Shown here: positions 1 to 6,484 of the stretch, piece after piece
Layout of the letters: every line of letters starts with the position of its first letter
How positions within the stretch are numbered: the stretch's first letter is position 1
Origin: Pedobacter frigiditerrae
GTDB taxonomy: Bacteria; Bacteroidota; Bacteroidia; Sphingobacteriales; Sphingobacteriaceae
Direction of reading: 5' to 3'
Length of the DNA: 64,000 nucleotides
Assembly (NCBI RefSeq): GCF_004331645.1
Contig: NZ_SJSK01000002.1
Span: 1 to 64,000 of the forward strand
The notes under the pieces: model-generated
The model's database searches: none
What the model saw: only the letters and a program-made list of their open reading frames with translations
What the model was told of the DNA's origin: nothing
Translations under genes and position numbers: made by a program

Positions 1-456
1 GCAGCTCAGACATACATAGACCAAACAATAACAAAACTCAAGGACAACTGTGACATTGAAAGTTTTGACTTATTTACAAGCAGAATTGAGTATTACAAAG
101 ACTTTCAGAAAGTTGCAGGAATATTAAAACAAATCAAAGCGTTCATTTCAAAAGACACGGATACAGTTTGGGCGGGCTTTGATAATGCGGACAAGTTTTT
201 AGACGAACTAAATCAAGACATTGAAAAAATTGAAAACTATAACTTTCAAACACTTGAAAAAGTACATGTTGAGTTTTTGCCAACTTGCACATATCAAGAG
301 CTTTCAATGTCAAACGGTTGGAGTGACAAGTATCTTGAACTATCGACAGAATTTGATAAAATATATGAACTAATGACCGAAAGAAAAACAGCACATAACA
401 GCACCTTGCCAAAAACGGGGCAGTTGTGGTTAAAGAAACTTTTCGGCTTCGAATAA
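1..456 (+). CDS. hypothetical protein, C-terminal part of a cassette ORF
   Basis: Frame 1 is open from the first base to TAA at 454-456, so the N-terminus lies outside the window. The 151 visible residues are mixed charged and hydrophobic, probably helical, and end in LWLKKLFGFE. I recognise no domain. The last 20 or so codons run into the attC site at 391-527, which is common in integron cassettes where the attC overlaps the end of the reading frame. Two open frames on the opposite strand here (143-412 and 294-569) are shadows without support. Confidence 0.6.
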   Translation, partial: AAQTYIDQTITKLKDNCDIESFDLFTSRIEYYKDFQKVAGILKQIKAFISKDTDTVWAGFDNADKFLDELNQDIEKIENYNFQTLEKVHVEFLPTCTYQELSMSNGWSDKYLELSTEFDKIYELMTERKTAHNSTLPKTGQLWLKKLFGFE

Positions 457-527
457 AAATTAGTAATAGCTTGAAAGGTTAGTGATATGAAAGCCCCGCC
501 TTCGGCAAGCCCCGAAACGTTATATGC
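391..527 (+). repeat. attC site 1
   Basis: The left box is ATAAC (391-399, gcacATAAC) and the right box is GTTATATGC (519-527). The arms GCACCTTGCC and GGCAAGCCCC pair partly with an offset base, and ACGGGGC (about 414-421) pairs with GCCCCG (493-498). The centre of about 70 bp is unrelated to the other sites. The upstream ORF stops inside the site. Confidence 0.8.
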
Positions 528-534
528 AAGCATA

Positions 535-1245
535 ATGAGACACTGCACATCAATATTGACCCTAATCATTCTGACTGCATTTTTTGCTTGTTCAGACCCT
601 CAATTTTCGGACAAGAATATTGAAGTTAAGGCTGTAAATATTACTGAGAAGCTCGACACTTTAAGTATCAGGACATTTTACGAATGGGGTTTTGGACATC
701 GTGGTGAAGCAGATATTTTCACCAAACACTCTAACAACCCAGACAGCGGTTTTTATAGTTACAGTTGCTTTTATTTTGACAACATTGACAGTATCAAACT
801 TTCCATAAGTCGCTTCGAGAACTTTAAAAAAGACTTTCCTTGCGACATACAAATTGACACTTCTAAATATTACAGAGTTGACTTTACTAAATTCAAAAAT
901 GCTTCCGTCCGCATTTCGGCATTTGACAATCACGGACAAGACCAAATCATTGTTGAAGGTATTCCCTCAAAGGAATTGTTTACGACCAACGACCCATTTG
1001 AAAAATTCAAGTATCTATCCGACCTTAAAGACAGTTTAGGTATTTTAGGTAATTTCTATAGACCAGACATTGGAAACTTTATTCAGTTCTATTTGTCCTC
1101 ACAACATATTCTGACTTATCTACCCGACAACTCGAATTTAAACCCGAAATTTAAAGAGATATGGCTTAAAGAATTTGCGACAGGTAAGACAATAAAAAAG
1201 AATTGGAATTTTAGAAAGCTTGACAAACCAATGGACAATGGATAG
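535..1245 (+). CDS. hypothetical lipoprotein (cassette ORF)
   Basis: A 236-residue protein starting at ATG 535. A longer in-frame start at 487 lies inside the attC site and would bury the signal sequence, so 535 is preferred. The N-terminus MRHCTSILTLIILTAFFACS is a lipoprotein signal with a cysteine at about residue 19 in FFACS, so the mature protein is expected to be lipid-anchored in the envelope. The rest is rich in Asp, Phe and Tyr, with no domain I recognise. Together with the next ORF it lies between attC sites 1 and 2. Confidence 0.7.
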   Translation: MRHCTSILTLIILTAFFACSDPQFSDKNIEVKAVNITEKLDTLSIRTFYEWGFGHRGEADIFTKHSNNPDSGFYSYSCFYFDNIDSIKLSISRFENFKKDFPCDIQIDTSKYYRVDFTKFKNASVRISAFDNHGQDQIIVEGIPSKELFTTNDPFEKFKYLSDLKDSLGILGNFYRPDIGNFIQFYLSSQHILTYLPDNSNLNPKFKEIWLKEFATGKTIKKNWNFRKLDKPMDNG

Positions 1246-1248
1246 AAT

Positions 1249-1273
1249 GCCAGCCTATAACAGCAGCAACCGT
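1249..1273 (+). other. possible fossil attC left half
   Basis: GCCTATAACAGCAGC at 1253-1267 matches the left box and start of the left arm of the neighbouring attC sites (compare GCCTATAACAAGGG at 5777). No right arm or GTTRRRY box follows before the next ORF starts. It sits four codons after the stop of the lipoprotein ORF, exactly where an attC should begin. I infer a deletion that fused two cassettes. Confidence 0.4.
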
Positions 1274-1291
1274 ATGAAACACTCGTCTACG

Positions 1292-1849
1292 ATGAAAACA
1301 ATTATTTGGAAAGGAATTTTTTATAACTCACTTGAATATTTTCAGTTATCTGAAAACAAAGACGCAATTCTTGTAAAATCGAAAATAATTGGAACTTTTA
1401 AAGACAAAACTTACTTAGTTGAATACAGTTTGAATATTGACAAAGAATGGAAAGTTTTCAACTTTGAAATAGAATTTGAAATCAATAACAGCAAGAAAAA
1501 AATCAATGGAGTGAAAAATAATAACGAATGGAAAATAAACGGAAAAACGAACACTCAATTTACCAACTTTGACTTTATAGATACTTCTCTTTCACCATTT
1601 ACGAACACGCTACCAATCAAAAATCTACGTTTAAACGACAGTCAGGAAAAAGAAATCAACGTAATCTATATTGACATTTTGGAACAAATAATAGAACCCG
1701 TAAAACAGAAATACCGAAAAAATTCTGACATTAATTATCGATATGAAAATATCCCAAATGATTTTGCAGCGGACATTGATGTGGACGAATTTGGGCTTGT
1801 AATTTTTTACCCGACTTTATTTAAGCGAATGACAACCATAGACACATAA
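1292..1849 (+). CDS. putative glycolipid-binding family protein (PF06475-like, cassette ORF)
   Basis: A 185-residue protein from ATG 1292 (MKTIIWKG). An in-frame ATG at 1274 is possible, and the longer frame from 1220 overlaps the previous gene. The start is chosen because IIWKGIFYNSLEYFQL fits the N-terminus of this family. Family hallmarks as I remember them are LSPFTNTLPI near residues 108-117 and VDEFGLVIFYPTLFKR near the C-terminus. Length is close to the usual 180-190 residues. The family was named from weak similarity to glycolipid-binding proteins and its biochemical role is not established. It is in the same inter-attC segment as the upstream lipoprotein. Confidence 0.7.
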   Translation: MKTIIWKGIFYNSLEYFQLSENKDAILVKSKIIGTFKDKTYLVEYSLNIDKEWKVFNFEIEFEINNSKKKINGVKNNNEWKINGKTNTQFTNFDFIDTSLSPFTNTLPIKNLRLNDSQEKEINVIYIDILEQIIEPVKQKYRKNSDINYRYENIPNDFAADIDVDEFGLVIFYPTLFKRMTTIDT

Positions 1850-1900
1850 CCAAATGACAGAAAATTTATGAAACATTTAAAGGATGGACAAAACGGCTGC

Positions 1901-2032
1901 TGCTAACAAGGGTTTTGCAATAGTGGGGCGAAACTGCAAAGTTCAACGGTATTTCTTCGATTGAACATTTGTGCAAAATTGAAGATTTGTACTTCGATTG
2001 CCCCACCATCGCAAAGCCCCGAAACGTTAGGC
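1901..2032 (+). repeat. attC site 2
   Basis: Left box TGCTAAC at 1901-1907 and right box GTTAGGC at 2026-2032. Arms: GTGGGGC pairs with GCCCCAC, and TTTTGC pairs with GCAAAG. The centre of about 65 bp contains small internal hairpins and is about 90 percent identical by eye to the centre of attC site 7 at 5777, so the two form one subfamily. Confidence 0.87.
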
Positions 2033-2115
2033 GTCATTCTGCGTGCATACCTAGAAATTGTATTGTTAAGTCTTAGACCCCCCACTGACACCTTTATGTC
2101 GACAATAGTTTAATT

Positions 2116-2541
2116 ATGATAATAGAACCATTTGGAGAACTACATTTTATTGAAAGAGACAAAGTATGGTTTGGAATGGCAGACAATATTTCGCCCGAAA
2201 ACAAAGTCGAACTTTCAATAGCAGCAGACAGTAAGGAAGAGGATATTTCATTCAAAATAAAATCTATTGAAGAATTTGCTTTGGACTATCCAAATATTCT
2301 TGATAAGCTATATAACATATTATTCTTAACTGAAAGCAAATTGGACTCTCCAAAAAGCATTGAGCAGTTAAAGGAAATGTATTTTTTTACAGCCGTTTCT
2401 TTAAAACCTGACAATAAAACTTGGTGGTTGACTTTAGAGCCCCATTTTCATGTGCCAAGCATCTATAATCATTTTATTCGCTATACAATGTTTGACAGAA
2501 AAATCATCTGGAGTAATCTCAATATTCACAAAGATGATTAA
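2116..2541 (+). CDS. hypothetical protein (cassette ORF)
   Basis: A 141-residue acidic, aromatic-rich, soluble protein with no signal peptide or membrane segment. It begins MIIEPFGELHFIE and ends with a Trp/His/Tyr-rich stretch (TWWLTLEPHFHVPSIYNHF). I do not recognise the family. It is the only ORF in its cassette, and the stop at 2539-2541 lies six bases before the left box of attC site 3. Confidence 0.7.
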   Translation: MIIEPFGELHFIERDKVWFGMADNISPENKVELSIAADSKEEDISFKIKSIEEFALDYPNILDKLYNILFLTESKLDSPKSIEQLKEMYFFTAVSLKPDNKTWWLTLEPHFHVPSIYNHFIRYTMFDRKIIWSNLNIHKDD

Positions 2542-2546
2542 ACGTC

Positions 2547-2657
2547 GCCTAACAGCGCCTTGGCAAAAGTGGCGGAAAATTCTTCTCCAACCTTGGCTAA
2601 TCTTTTAGTAATTTCACTTAACCGCCACCATTCGCCAAGCCGCGGAACGTTATAGGC
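2547..2657 (+). repeat. attC site 3
   Basis: Left box GCCTAAC at 2547-2553 and right box GTTATAGGC at 2649-2657. Stem GTGGCGG pairs perfectly with CCGCCAC. The arms GCGCCTTGGC and GCCAAGCCGCG pair over CTTGGC/GCCAAG with an offset base, as expected for an extrahelical base. The right 90 bp are nearly identical to attC site 6. Confidence 0.9.
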
Positions 2658-2678
2658 AATTTTAGAACGACACTTAGA

Positions 2679-2981
2679 ATGATTGTAAAATGTAAAAATT
2701 GTTTACCAAAAGAAGGAATTGATATTCCAGATTTTGCTATTGCAGAAAAGAGCAAGTTAATGGCGTTGACAGTTCAATCACCTCTTCATTCGACAAAATA
2801 CATTATTGATAATTTTAAACTTAGCCACAGGGACGCAAAATATATTGTAACTCACATTAACAAAATTTACGGGCAATGTAACCGTTGTAAATTTGACCAC
2901 CTTGACGAAGAATATATGAGTTGTCCAGAATGTGGAGCATTAAATTTTAATTGGAAAACAGACAATGGAGGAGAAATTTAA
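2679..2981 (+). CDS. small zinc-ribbon-like hypothetical protein (cassette ORF)
   Basis: A 100-residue protein with CKNC near residues 5-8, CNRC near 67-70 and CPEC near 82-85. The last two pairs look like a four-cysteine zinc ribbon at the C-terminus. The middle segment (SPLHSTKYIIDNFKLSHRDAKYIVTHIN) looks helical. No family recognised. It overlaps the next ORF by 17 bp (2965-2981), so the two are probably translationally coupled and travel as one two-gene cassette. Confidence 0.65.
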   Translation: MIVKCKNCLPKEGIDIPDFAIAEKSKLMALTVQSPLHSTKYIIDNFKLSHRDAKYIVTHINKIYGQCNRCKFDHLDEEYMSCPECGALNFNWKTDNGGEI

Positions 2982-3297
2982 ATTGTGGTTAGAATTTGAA
3001 GAAGTTGACCCTAAAAATTGGAACATTGAAAACGAGTATTGTAATATTCACGTTGACTTGGAAGACGGAAGGCATTATGGAATTAACGTTTGGACATACA
3101 AGTTTTTACAAACCGCTATTGACCAAGACAAGAAAACAGGACAAAATTTAAATGGACTTTATCAAAAACCGCCTGACTTGTTTGTAAAAGAATTAACGAG
3201 AGAATGCATTGAACAAACTATTCAAGACTTGCTTGAAATTGACGACCTTGAGAAAGTTTTGAACCCAAGTATTTATGACAGCGGGAACAACAAATAG
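2965..3297 (+). CDS. hypothetical protein, second ORF of a two-gene cassette
   Basis: A 110-residue acidic protein (MEEKFKLWLEFEEVDPKNW...) without signal peptide or membrane segment and with no recognised domain. Its ATG at 2965 is inside the upstream zinc-ribbon gene, and GGAGG just after the ATG could serve either frame. The stop is eight bases before the left box of attC site 4. Small acidic partner proteins are typical of immunity or antitoxin roles, but nothing here demonstrates that. Confidence 0.65.
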   Translation: MEEKFKLWLEFEEVDPKNWNIENEYCNIHVDLEDGRHYGINVWTYKFLQTAIDQDKKTGQNLNGLYQKPPDLFVKELTRECIEQTIQDLLEIDDLEKVLNPSIYDSGNNK

Positions 3298-3304
3298 AAA
3301 AACT

Positions 3305-3438
3305 GGCTATAACAGGCGTTTGGCAAAAGTGTCGGTTCAGTGATCCGCAGACACAGTTGTGGTTAATCAAAGTTTGGTTCTCCGCATCAAAATTTGTGGT
3401 GAAAAGCGCCACCTTCACCAAGCGCCAAAACGTTAGGC
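3305..3438 (+). repeat. attC site 4
   Basis: Left box GGCTATAAC at 3305-3313 and right box GTTAGGC at 3432-3438. The arms GGCGTTTGGC and ACCAAGCGCC pair with one mismatch and a wobble. The centre of about 75 bp is unlike the other sites. It begins TTCAGTGATCCGC and contains its own partial repeats, so this is a third subfamily. Confidence 0.85.
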
Positions 3439-3527
3439 GTAATACTGGGTGCACACCTATCCCATTGCTAAACCAAATCCTAAATAACCGAACTAAAAGT
3501 TTTAAGATTACATAAAAAAAATAACCA

Positions 3528-4262
3528 ATGGGACTATTTACGACGGTTTTACATGTATATAAAACTGACCAACAAGATATTATTAATGCATTGACAAAGG
3601 AATTAAGTTCAAGAGGGCTTTCAAAATTCAACCAAATAGGAGAAATTAGCGATGCTATTTCCAATAATGAAAGTGGGGTTTATTATCTCATCACTGATAA
3701 ACATGGAGACTGGATTACGATTATTGAATTGAATGTAAAAATTGACAATCCATTTTATCTTTATGACCTTACAAACAAGCTAAGTTCTTCTCTTAAAACA
3801 TCTGCATTGTCATTTCATTTCCATGACGATGATGCATTGATTTACAATCTAGAAAATATGGGAAATTCGATAGATGGCTATAATAGTAATTATCAATATT
3901 TTCTTAATCAGCCAGCTTCTAGACAAGAAATTATTTCCCAACGACACGAACCAAAATCATTTTCATCAATACTTCCATATGGCAAAAATTCAGACTCATT
4001 AGACTCAATTTTAAATGAGGGTTATTGGGATGCATTTGACAATAATGATTTGGATGAAGAAGGTGTCCCAAACGATGATAAATATTTTATTGATGAATTG
4101 GATAGATTTGAACGAGTTGGCAAGTATTTAGAAATCTATTCATTAAATGACTATCCATTTGCAGATTGGCAAAGCAATATTAATAAACTTAAAACCAATG
4201 AATATTATATACTTCATGCAGCGATAGATAGAAAAATAAGCAAACCTTGGTGGAAGTTTTAG
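3528..4262 (+). CDS. hypothetical protein (cassette ORF)
   Basis: A 244-residue soluble protein, strongly acidic in its second half (NNDLDEEGVPNDDKYF). It starts MGLFTTVLHVYKTDQQDI after a 90-bp gap from attC site 4. No signal peptide or membrane segment. The first half (about 1-80) looks like an alternating helix-strand domain containing YYLITDKHGDW, and the rest is low in recognisable motifs. No family assigned. It fills one cassette alone. Confidence 0.7.
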   Translation: MGLFTTVLHVYKTDQQDIINALTKELSSRGLSKFNQIGEISDAISNNESGVYYLITDKHGDWITIIELNVKIDNPFYLYDLTNKLSSSLKTSALSFHFHDDDALIYNLENMGNSIDGYNSNYQYFLNQPASRQEIISQRHEPKSFSSILPYGKNSDSLDSILNEGYWDAFDNNDLDEEGVPNDDKYFIDELDRFERVGKYLEIYSLNDYPFADWQSNINKLKTNEYYILHAAIDRKISKPWWKF

Positions 4263-4285
4263 TAGACATAAAGGTTTTAGAAACT

Positions 4286-4395
4286 GCCATTAACAGCGAT
4301 TTGGCGAAAGTGGCGGAGAATTCTTCTCAAACCTTTCCAATCTTTTAGTAATTTTATCAAAACCGCCACAACGCCAATGCTTCAACGTTGGTAGC
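4286..4395 (+). repeat. attC site 5
   Basis: Left box GCCATTAAC at 4286-4294 and right box GTTGGTAGC at 4387-4395. GTGGCGG pairs with CCGCCAC, and TTTGGC pairs with GCCAATG. The centre TCTTCTCAAACCTTTCC...AATTTT belongs to the same subfamily as sites 3 and 6 but is more diverged. Confidence 0.82.
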
Positions 4396-4415
4396 AAGCT
4401 TAAAAAAACACCCCT

Positions 4416-5024
4416 ATGCTAAAAAAACTGTTTAACAAATTATTTTCTAAAAAGGAAGAACCTACGGGAAACTATATTGTAGCAACTCTCAACGACAAAG
4501 TAATGCCGATTGACAGAGGAGATATTTACGAAGACCCATTAGACGAATTTTTGAAATTAAAATATTATGGAGAAGTAACTGGCGGCGGAACAGGTTCGGA
4601 AGAAAATGGAGAAATTGCATTCTGCGATATTGAGATTTGCTTAAACAGAGATGAGGTAGATCATGAAATAGTAAAAGAAATTATAGTAAAACTTGAAGAA
4701 TTGGGAGCACCAAAAGGATCAAATTTACTCATTGAAAAAACTGGCGAGAAAATTCCATTTGGAATAAATGAAGGACTTGCAATATATTTAGACGGGGTTA
4801 ATTTATCAGATGAAGTCTATAAAAATTCCGACACAGAAGCATTTGCAAACGAAATTATAAAATTAGCAAATATTAAGAGTGAAGTAATTCGACATTGGCA
4901 AGGTAATACCGAGACAGGTTTGTATTTTTATGGAGAATCATTTAACGATATTAAAAACTCAATAGCAGACTTTGTTAAAACAAGTCCAGACTGTGAAAAT
5001 TGCAGAATTGTGCAAGTTGCTTAG
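4416..5024 (+). CDS. hypothetical protein (cassette ORF)
   Basis: A 202-residue protein starting MLKKLFNKLFSKKEE, with a short basic amphipathic N-terminus and then an acidic alpha/beta body. A Gly-rich stretch GEVTGGGTGSEENGEI lies near residues 52-67. The C-terminus has CENC near the end (SPDCENCRIVQVA), too little for a zinc site by itself. I do not recognise the family. The ATG is 20 bp after attC site 5 and the stop is about 10 bp before attC site 6. Confidence 0.7.
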   Translation: MLKKLFNKLFSKKEEPTGNYIVATLNDKVMPIDRGDIYEDPLDEFLKLKYYGEVTGGGTGSEENGEIAFCDIEICLNRDEVDHEIVKEIIVKLEELGAPKGSNLLIEKTGEKIPFGINEGLAIYLDGVNLSDEVYKNSDTEAFANEIIKLANIKSEVIRHWQGNTETGLYFYGESFNDIKNSIADFVKTSPDCENCRIVQVA

Positions 5025-5032
5025 AAAGAAAG

Positions 5033-5147
5033 TCTGCTACGAGCATAAGTTTGGCAAAAGTGTCGGAAAACTCTTCTACAACCTTGCTAATCTTTTAGTA
5101 ATTTCACTTAACCGCCACCATTCGCCAAGCCGCGGAACGTTAGCGTC
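5033..5147 (+). repeat. attC site 6 (degenerate left box)
   Basis: The right part is intact: CCGCCACCATTCGCCAAG followed by GTTAGCG at 5139-5145, nearly identical to attC site 3. The left box, expected as CGCTAAC, reads TGCTACGAGCATAAG, so the conserved AAC is altered. The inner arm TTTGGCAAAAGTGTCGG is kept with one change (GTGTCGG for GTGGCGG). The site may be weak or inactive at its left box. Confidence 0.72.
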
Positions 5148-5153
5148 AATTTT

Positions 5154-5771
5154 ATGACAACAGAAACTTCAAATACTGACAATAGATTTAAAGACGAAAA
5201 TTATACGCTTAACAATTTTCAAAATGAAATATTTGTGGAGTGTCCAAAATGTAGTAAAAGAGCTGTTGTAAAAAAAGAAACGCCCTATTCATACTGGTCT
5301 GAAAGAGTTTTATCTTGCCCCAGTTGTCATTTTTCACAGAGAGGACGGAAAGAGACTTATCGAGTTGAACTGAAATGCAATTGTTCAAATTGTGCGGTTG
5401 AAATTAATTTGACAATTCCGAATGTGAACGAGAAAAAAGAGAAAATAGCTGTTAAATGTAAAAATTGTGGAATAACGCAAGATTATGAACCCAGAAACAT
5501 TTCCCAAGAATGGTTGTTTTCAAGCAGAGGCAAAGAAACTGAAAGTTATTTTGGGCTTCCACTTTGGATAAGTTCAAATTTCAAAAATTATACTTTTTGG
5601 GCATTTAATTATGAACATTTAGAATATCTAAAATCATACATATTTGCTGAATTACGAGAAAGAAATAGTCGAACTCATTGGACAATGGTTGAAAAGCTTC
5701 CAGTTTGGATGACTTCAAGTAAAAACAGAGACAAACTTATAAAAGTAATTAAAGAACTGGAAATCAAATAA
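5154..5771 (+). CDS. double zinc-ribbon hypothetical protein (cassette ORF)
   Basis: A 205-residue protein with two treble-cysteine regions: CPKC/CPSC near residues 30-60 and CNCSNC/CKNC near 78-110, consistent with two zinc ribbons. The C-terminal half is aromatic and charged (TFWAFNYEHLEYLKSYIF) with a basic tail. Proteins of this layout often bind nucleic acid or partner proteins, but I cannot name the family. The ATG at 5154 lies nine bases after the right box of attC site 6, so there is almost no leader. Confidence 0.7.
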   Translation: MTTETSNTDNRFKDENYTLNNFQNEIFVECPKCSKRAVVKKETPYSYWSERVLSCPSCHFSQRGRKETYRVELKCNCSNCAVEINLTIPNVNEKKEKIAVKCKNCGITQDYEPRNISQEWLFSSRGKETESYFGLPLWISSNFKNYTFWAFNYEHLEYLKSYIFAELRERNSRTHWTMVEKLPVWMTSSKNRDKLIKVIKELEIK

Positions 5772-5776
5772 AAACT

Positions 5777-5912
5777 GCCTATAACAAGGGTTTTGCAATA
5801 GTGGGGCGAAACTGCAAATTTCAACAGTAGTTCTTCGGTTCAACTTTTGTACAAAATTGAAGATTTGTGCTTCGATTGCCCCACCATCGCAAAGCCCCGA
5901 AACGTTAGGTGC
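5777..5912 (+). repeat. attC site 7
   Basis: Left box GCCTATAAC at 5777-5785 and right box GTTAGGTGC at 5904-5912. GTGGGGC pairs with GCCCCAC, and TTTTGC pairs with GCAAAG. It is about 90 percent identical by eye to attC site 2 over its whole length, including the centre. It is the last clear attC in the window. Confidence 0.88.
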
Positions 5913-6012
5913 AATACATGGCGGTTAACGAAAATTGCCCGAACGTACCATAACCAATACTCACCTGCTAAAGTTTTTTATGGATTAAGTTTATAATCTT
6001 CATCCTGTGTTT

Positions 6013-6333
6013 ATGAAAATGTATATTTCAATAATTTTAATTAGCATATCTTCATTAGCGATTGCACAAGAAGAAAATAATGAAAAACTTGTTTCAAAAA
6101 AATTGAAATCCCTAGTGGCGAGACAAAAGGCACTTGGAACTGATACAATTATTACCTACCAATTAAAAAGTAATGGTTCTTTTGGCGTTGTCATTCCAGA
6201 AAATGCAGATAAGAAAACTATTGATTCCTTATCCTGCGACTACAAAACTCCGACTTTCGTATTATCATTATTAAATGGAAATATAACTATCAACAAGTTA
6301 AACCCATGTTTAAATTTCAAGCCATTAAATTGA
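6013..6333 (+). CDS. small secreted hypothetical protein (last cassette or array-flanking ORF)
   Basis: A 106-residue protein from ATG 6013. An upstream in-frame GTG at 6007 is less likely. MKMYISIILISISSLAIAQ is a clear signal peptide with cleavage expected after Ala/Gln at about residue 18. The mature part is Lys/Thr/Asn-rich with two cysteines (SLSCDYK and NPCLNF), which could form a disulfide. Not recognised. It follows attC site 7, but no clear attC follows it, so it is either the terminal cassette with a decayed site or a chromosomal gene at the array border. Confidence 0.6.
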   Translation: MKMYISIILISISSLAIAQEENNEKLVSKKLKSLVARQKALGTDTIITYQLKSNGSFGVVIPENADKKTIDSLSCDYKTPTFVLSLLNGNITINKLNPCLNFKPLN

Positions 6334-6484
6334 CGCCATCGATTCGACCCAAATGTACGGAGAACGAACACAGATGGAAGTGGCTGAAATCCGAATGTTA
6401 TAATTTGGCGGTTGAGGCAATCATTAATCGAAGCAATTTCTGAATCCTCAATAGCTGCTGTATAATTTTTAGAAGGTTGTTAAA
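6334..6484. other. array-to-chromosome border, no gene seen
   Basis: No convincing ORF. CCGAATGTTATAA at 6391-6403 resembles the right end of the attC sites (CCGAAACGTTATA), but no pairing left arm was found. Beyond about 6410 the sequence shows no attC-like features. Confidence 0.4.

Larger units (their letters stand above)
1..5912 (+). mobile_element. integron gene-cassette array (attC cluster, continues off the left edge)
   Basis: Seven attC-like imperfect palindromes (at 391, 1901, 2547, 3305, 4286, 5033 and 5777) are separated by one or two short ORFs each, all reading on the plus strand. Every site has the order RYYYAAC-like box, left arm, variable centre, right arm, GTTRRRY-like box, as in known integron cassettes. 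Arms pair with each other within each site, while the cassette ORFs are unrelated to one another. Distances between successive right boxes run from about 620 to 1510 bp. No integrase gene or attI site is visible, so this is either the distal part of an integron whose intI lies left of the window or an integrase-less attC cluster (CALIN). The assignment rests on architecture seen by eye, not on a covariance-model search. Confidence 0.85.

Noticed and set aside
143..945. Minus-strand open frames at 143-412, 294-569 and 661-945
   Set aside because: They overlap plus-strand frames with better starts, a lipoprotein signal and attC-bounded ends, and their translations have no protein-like features.
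3218..3664. 148-residue minus-strand open frame across attC site 4
   Set aside because: It spans the attC palindrome and two plus-strand genes. Opposite-strand frames of this length arise easily here.
4972..5157. 61-residue plus-strand frame over attC site 6
   Set aside because: It starts inside the upstream cassette gene and is made mainly of attC sequence.
6391..6403. An eighth attC site
   Set aside because: Only the right-end-like CCGAATGTTATAA was found, without a pairing left arm or box, so it is not called as a site.
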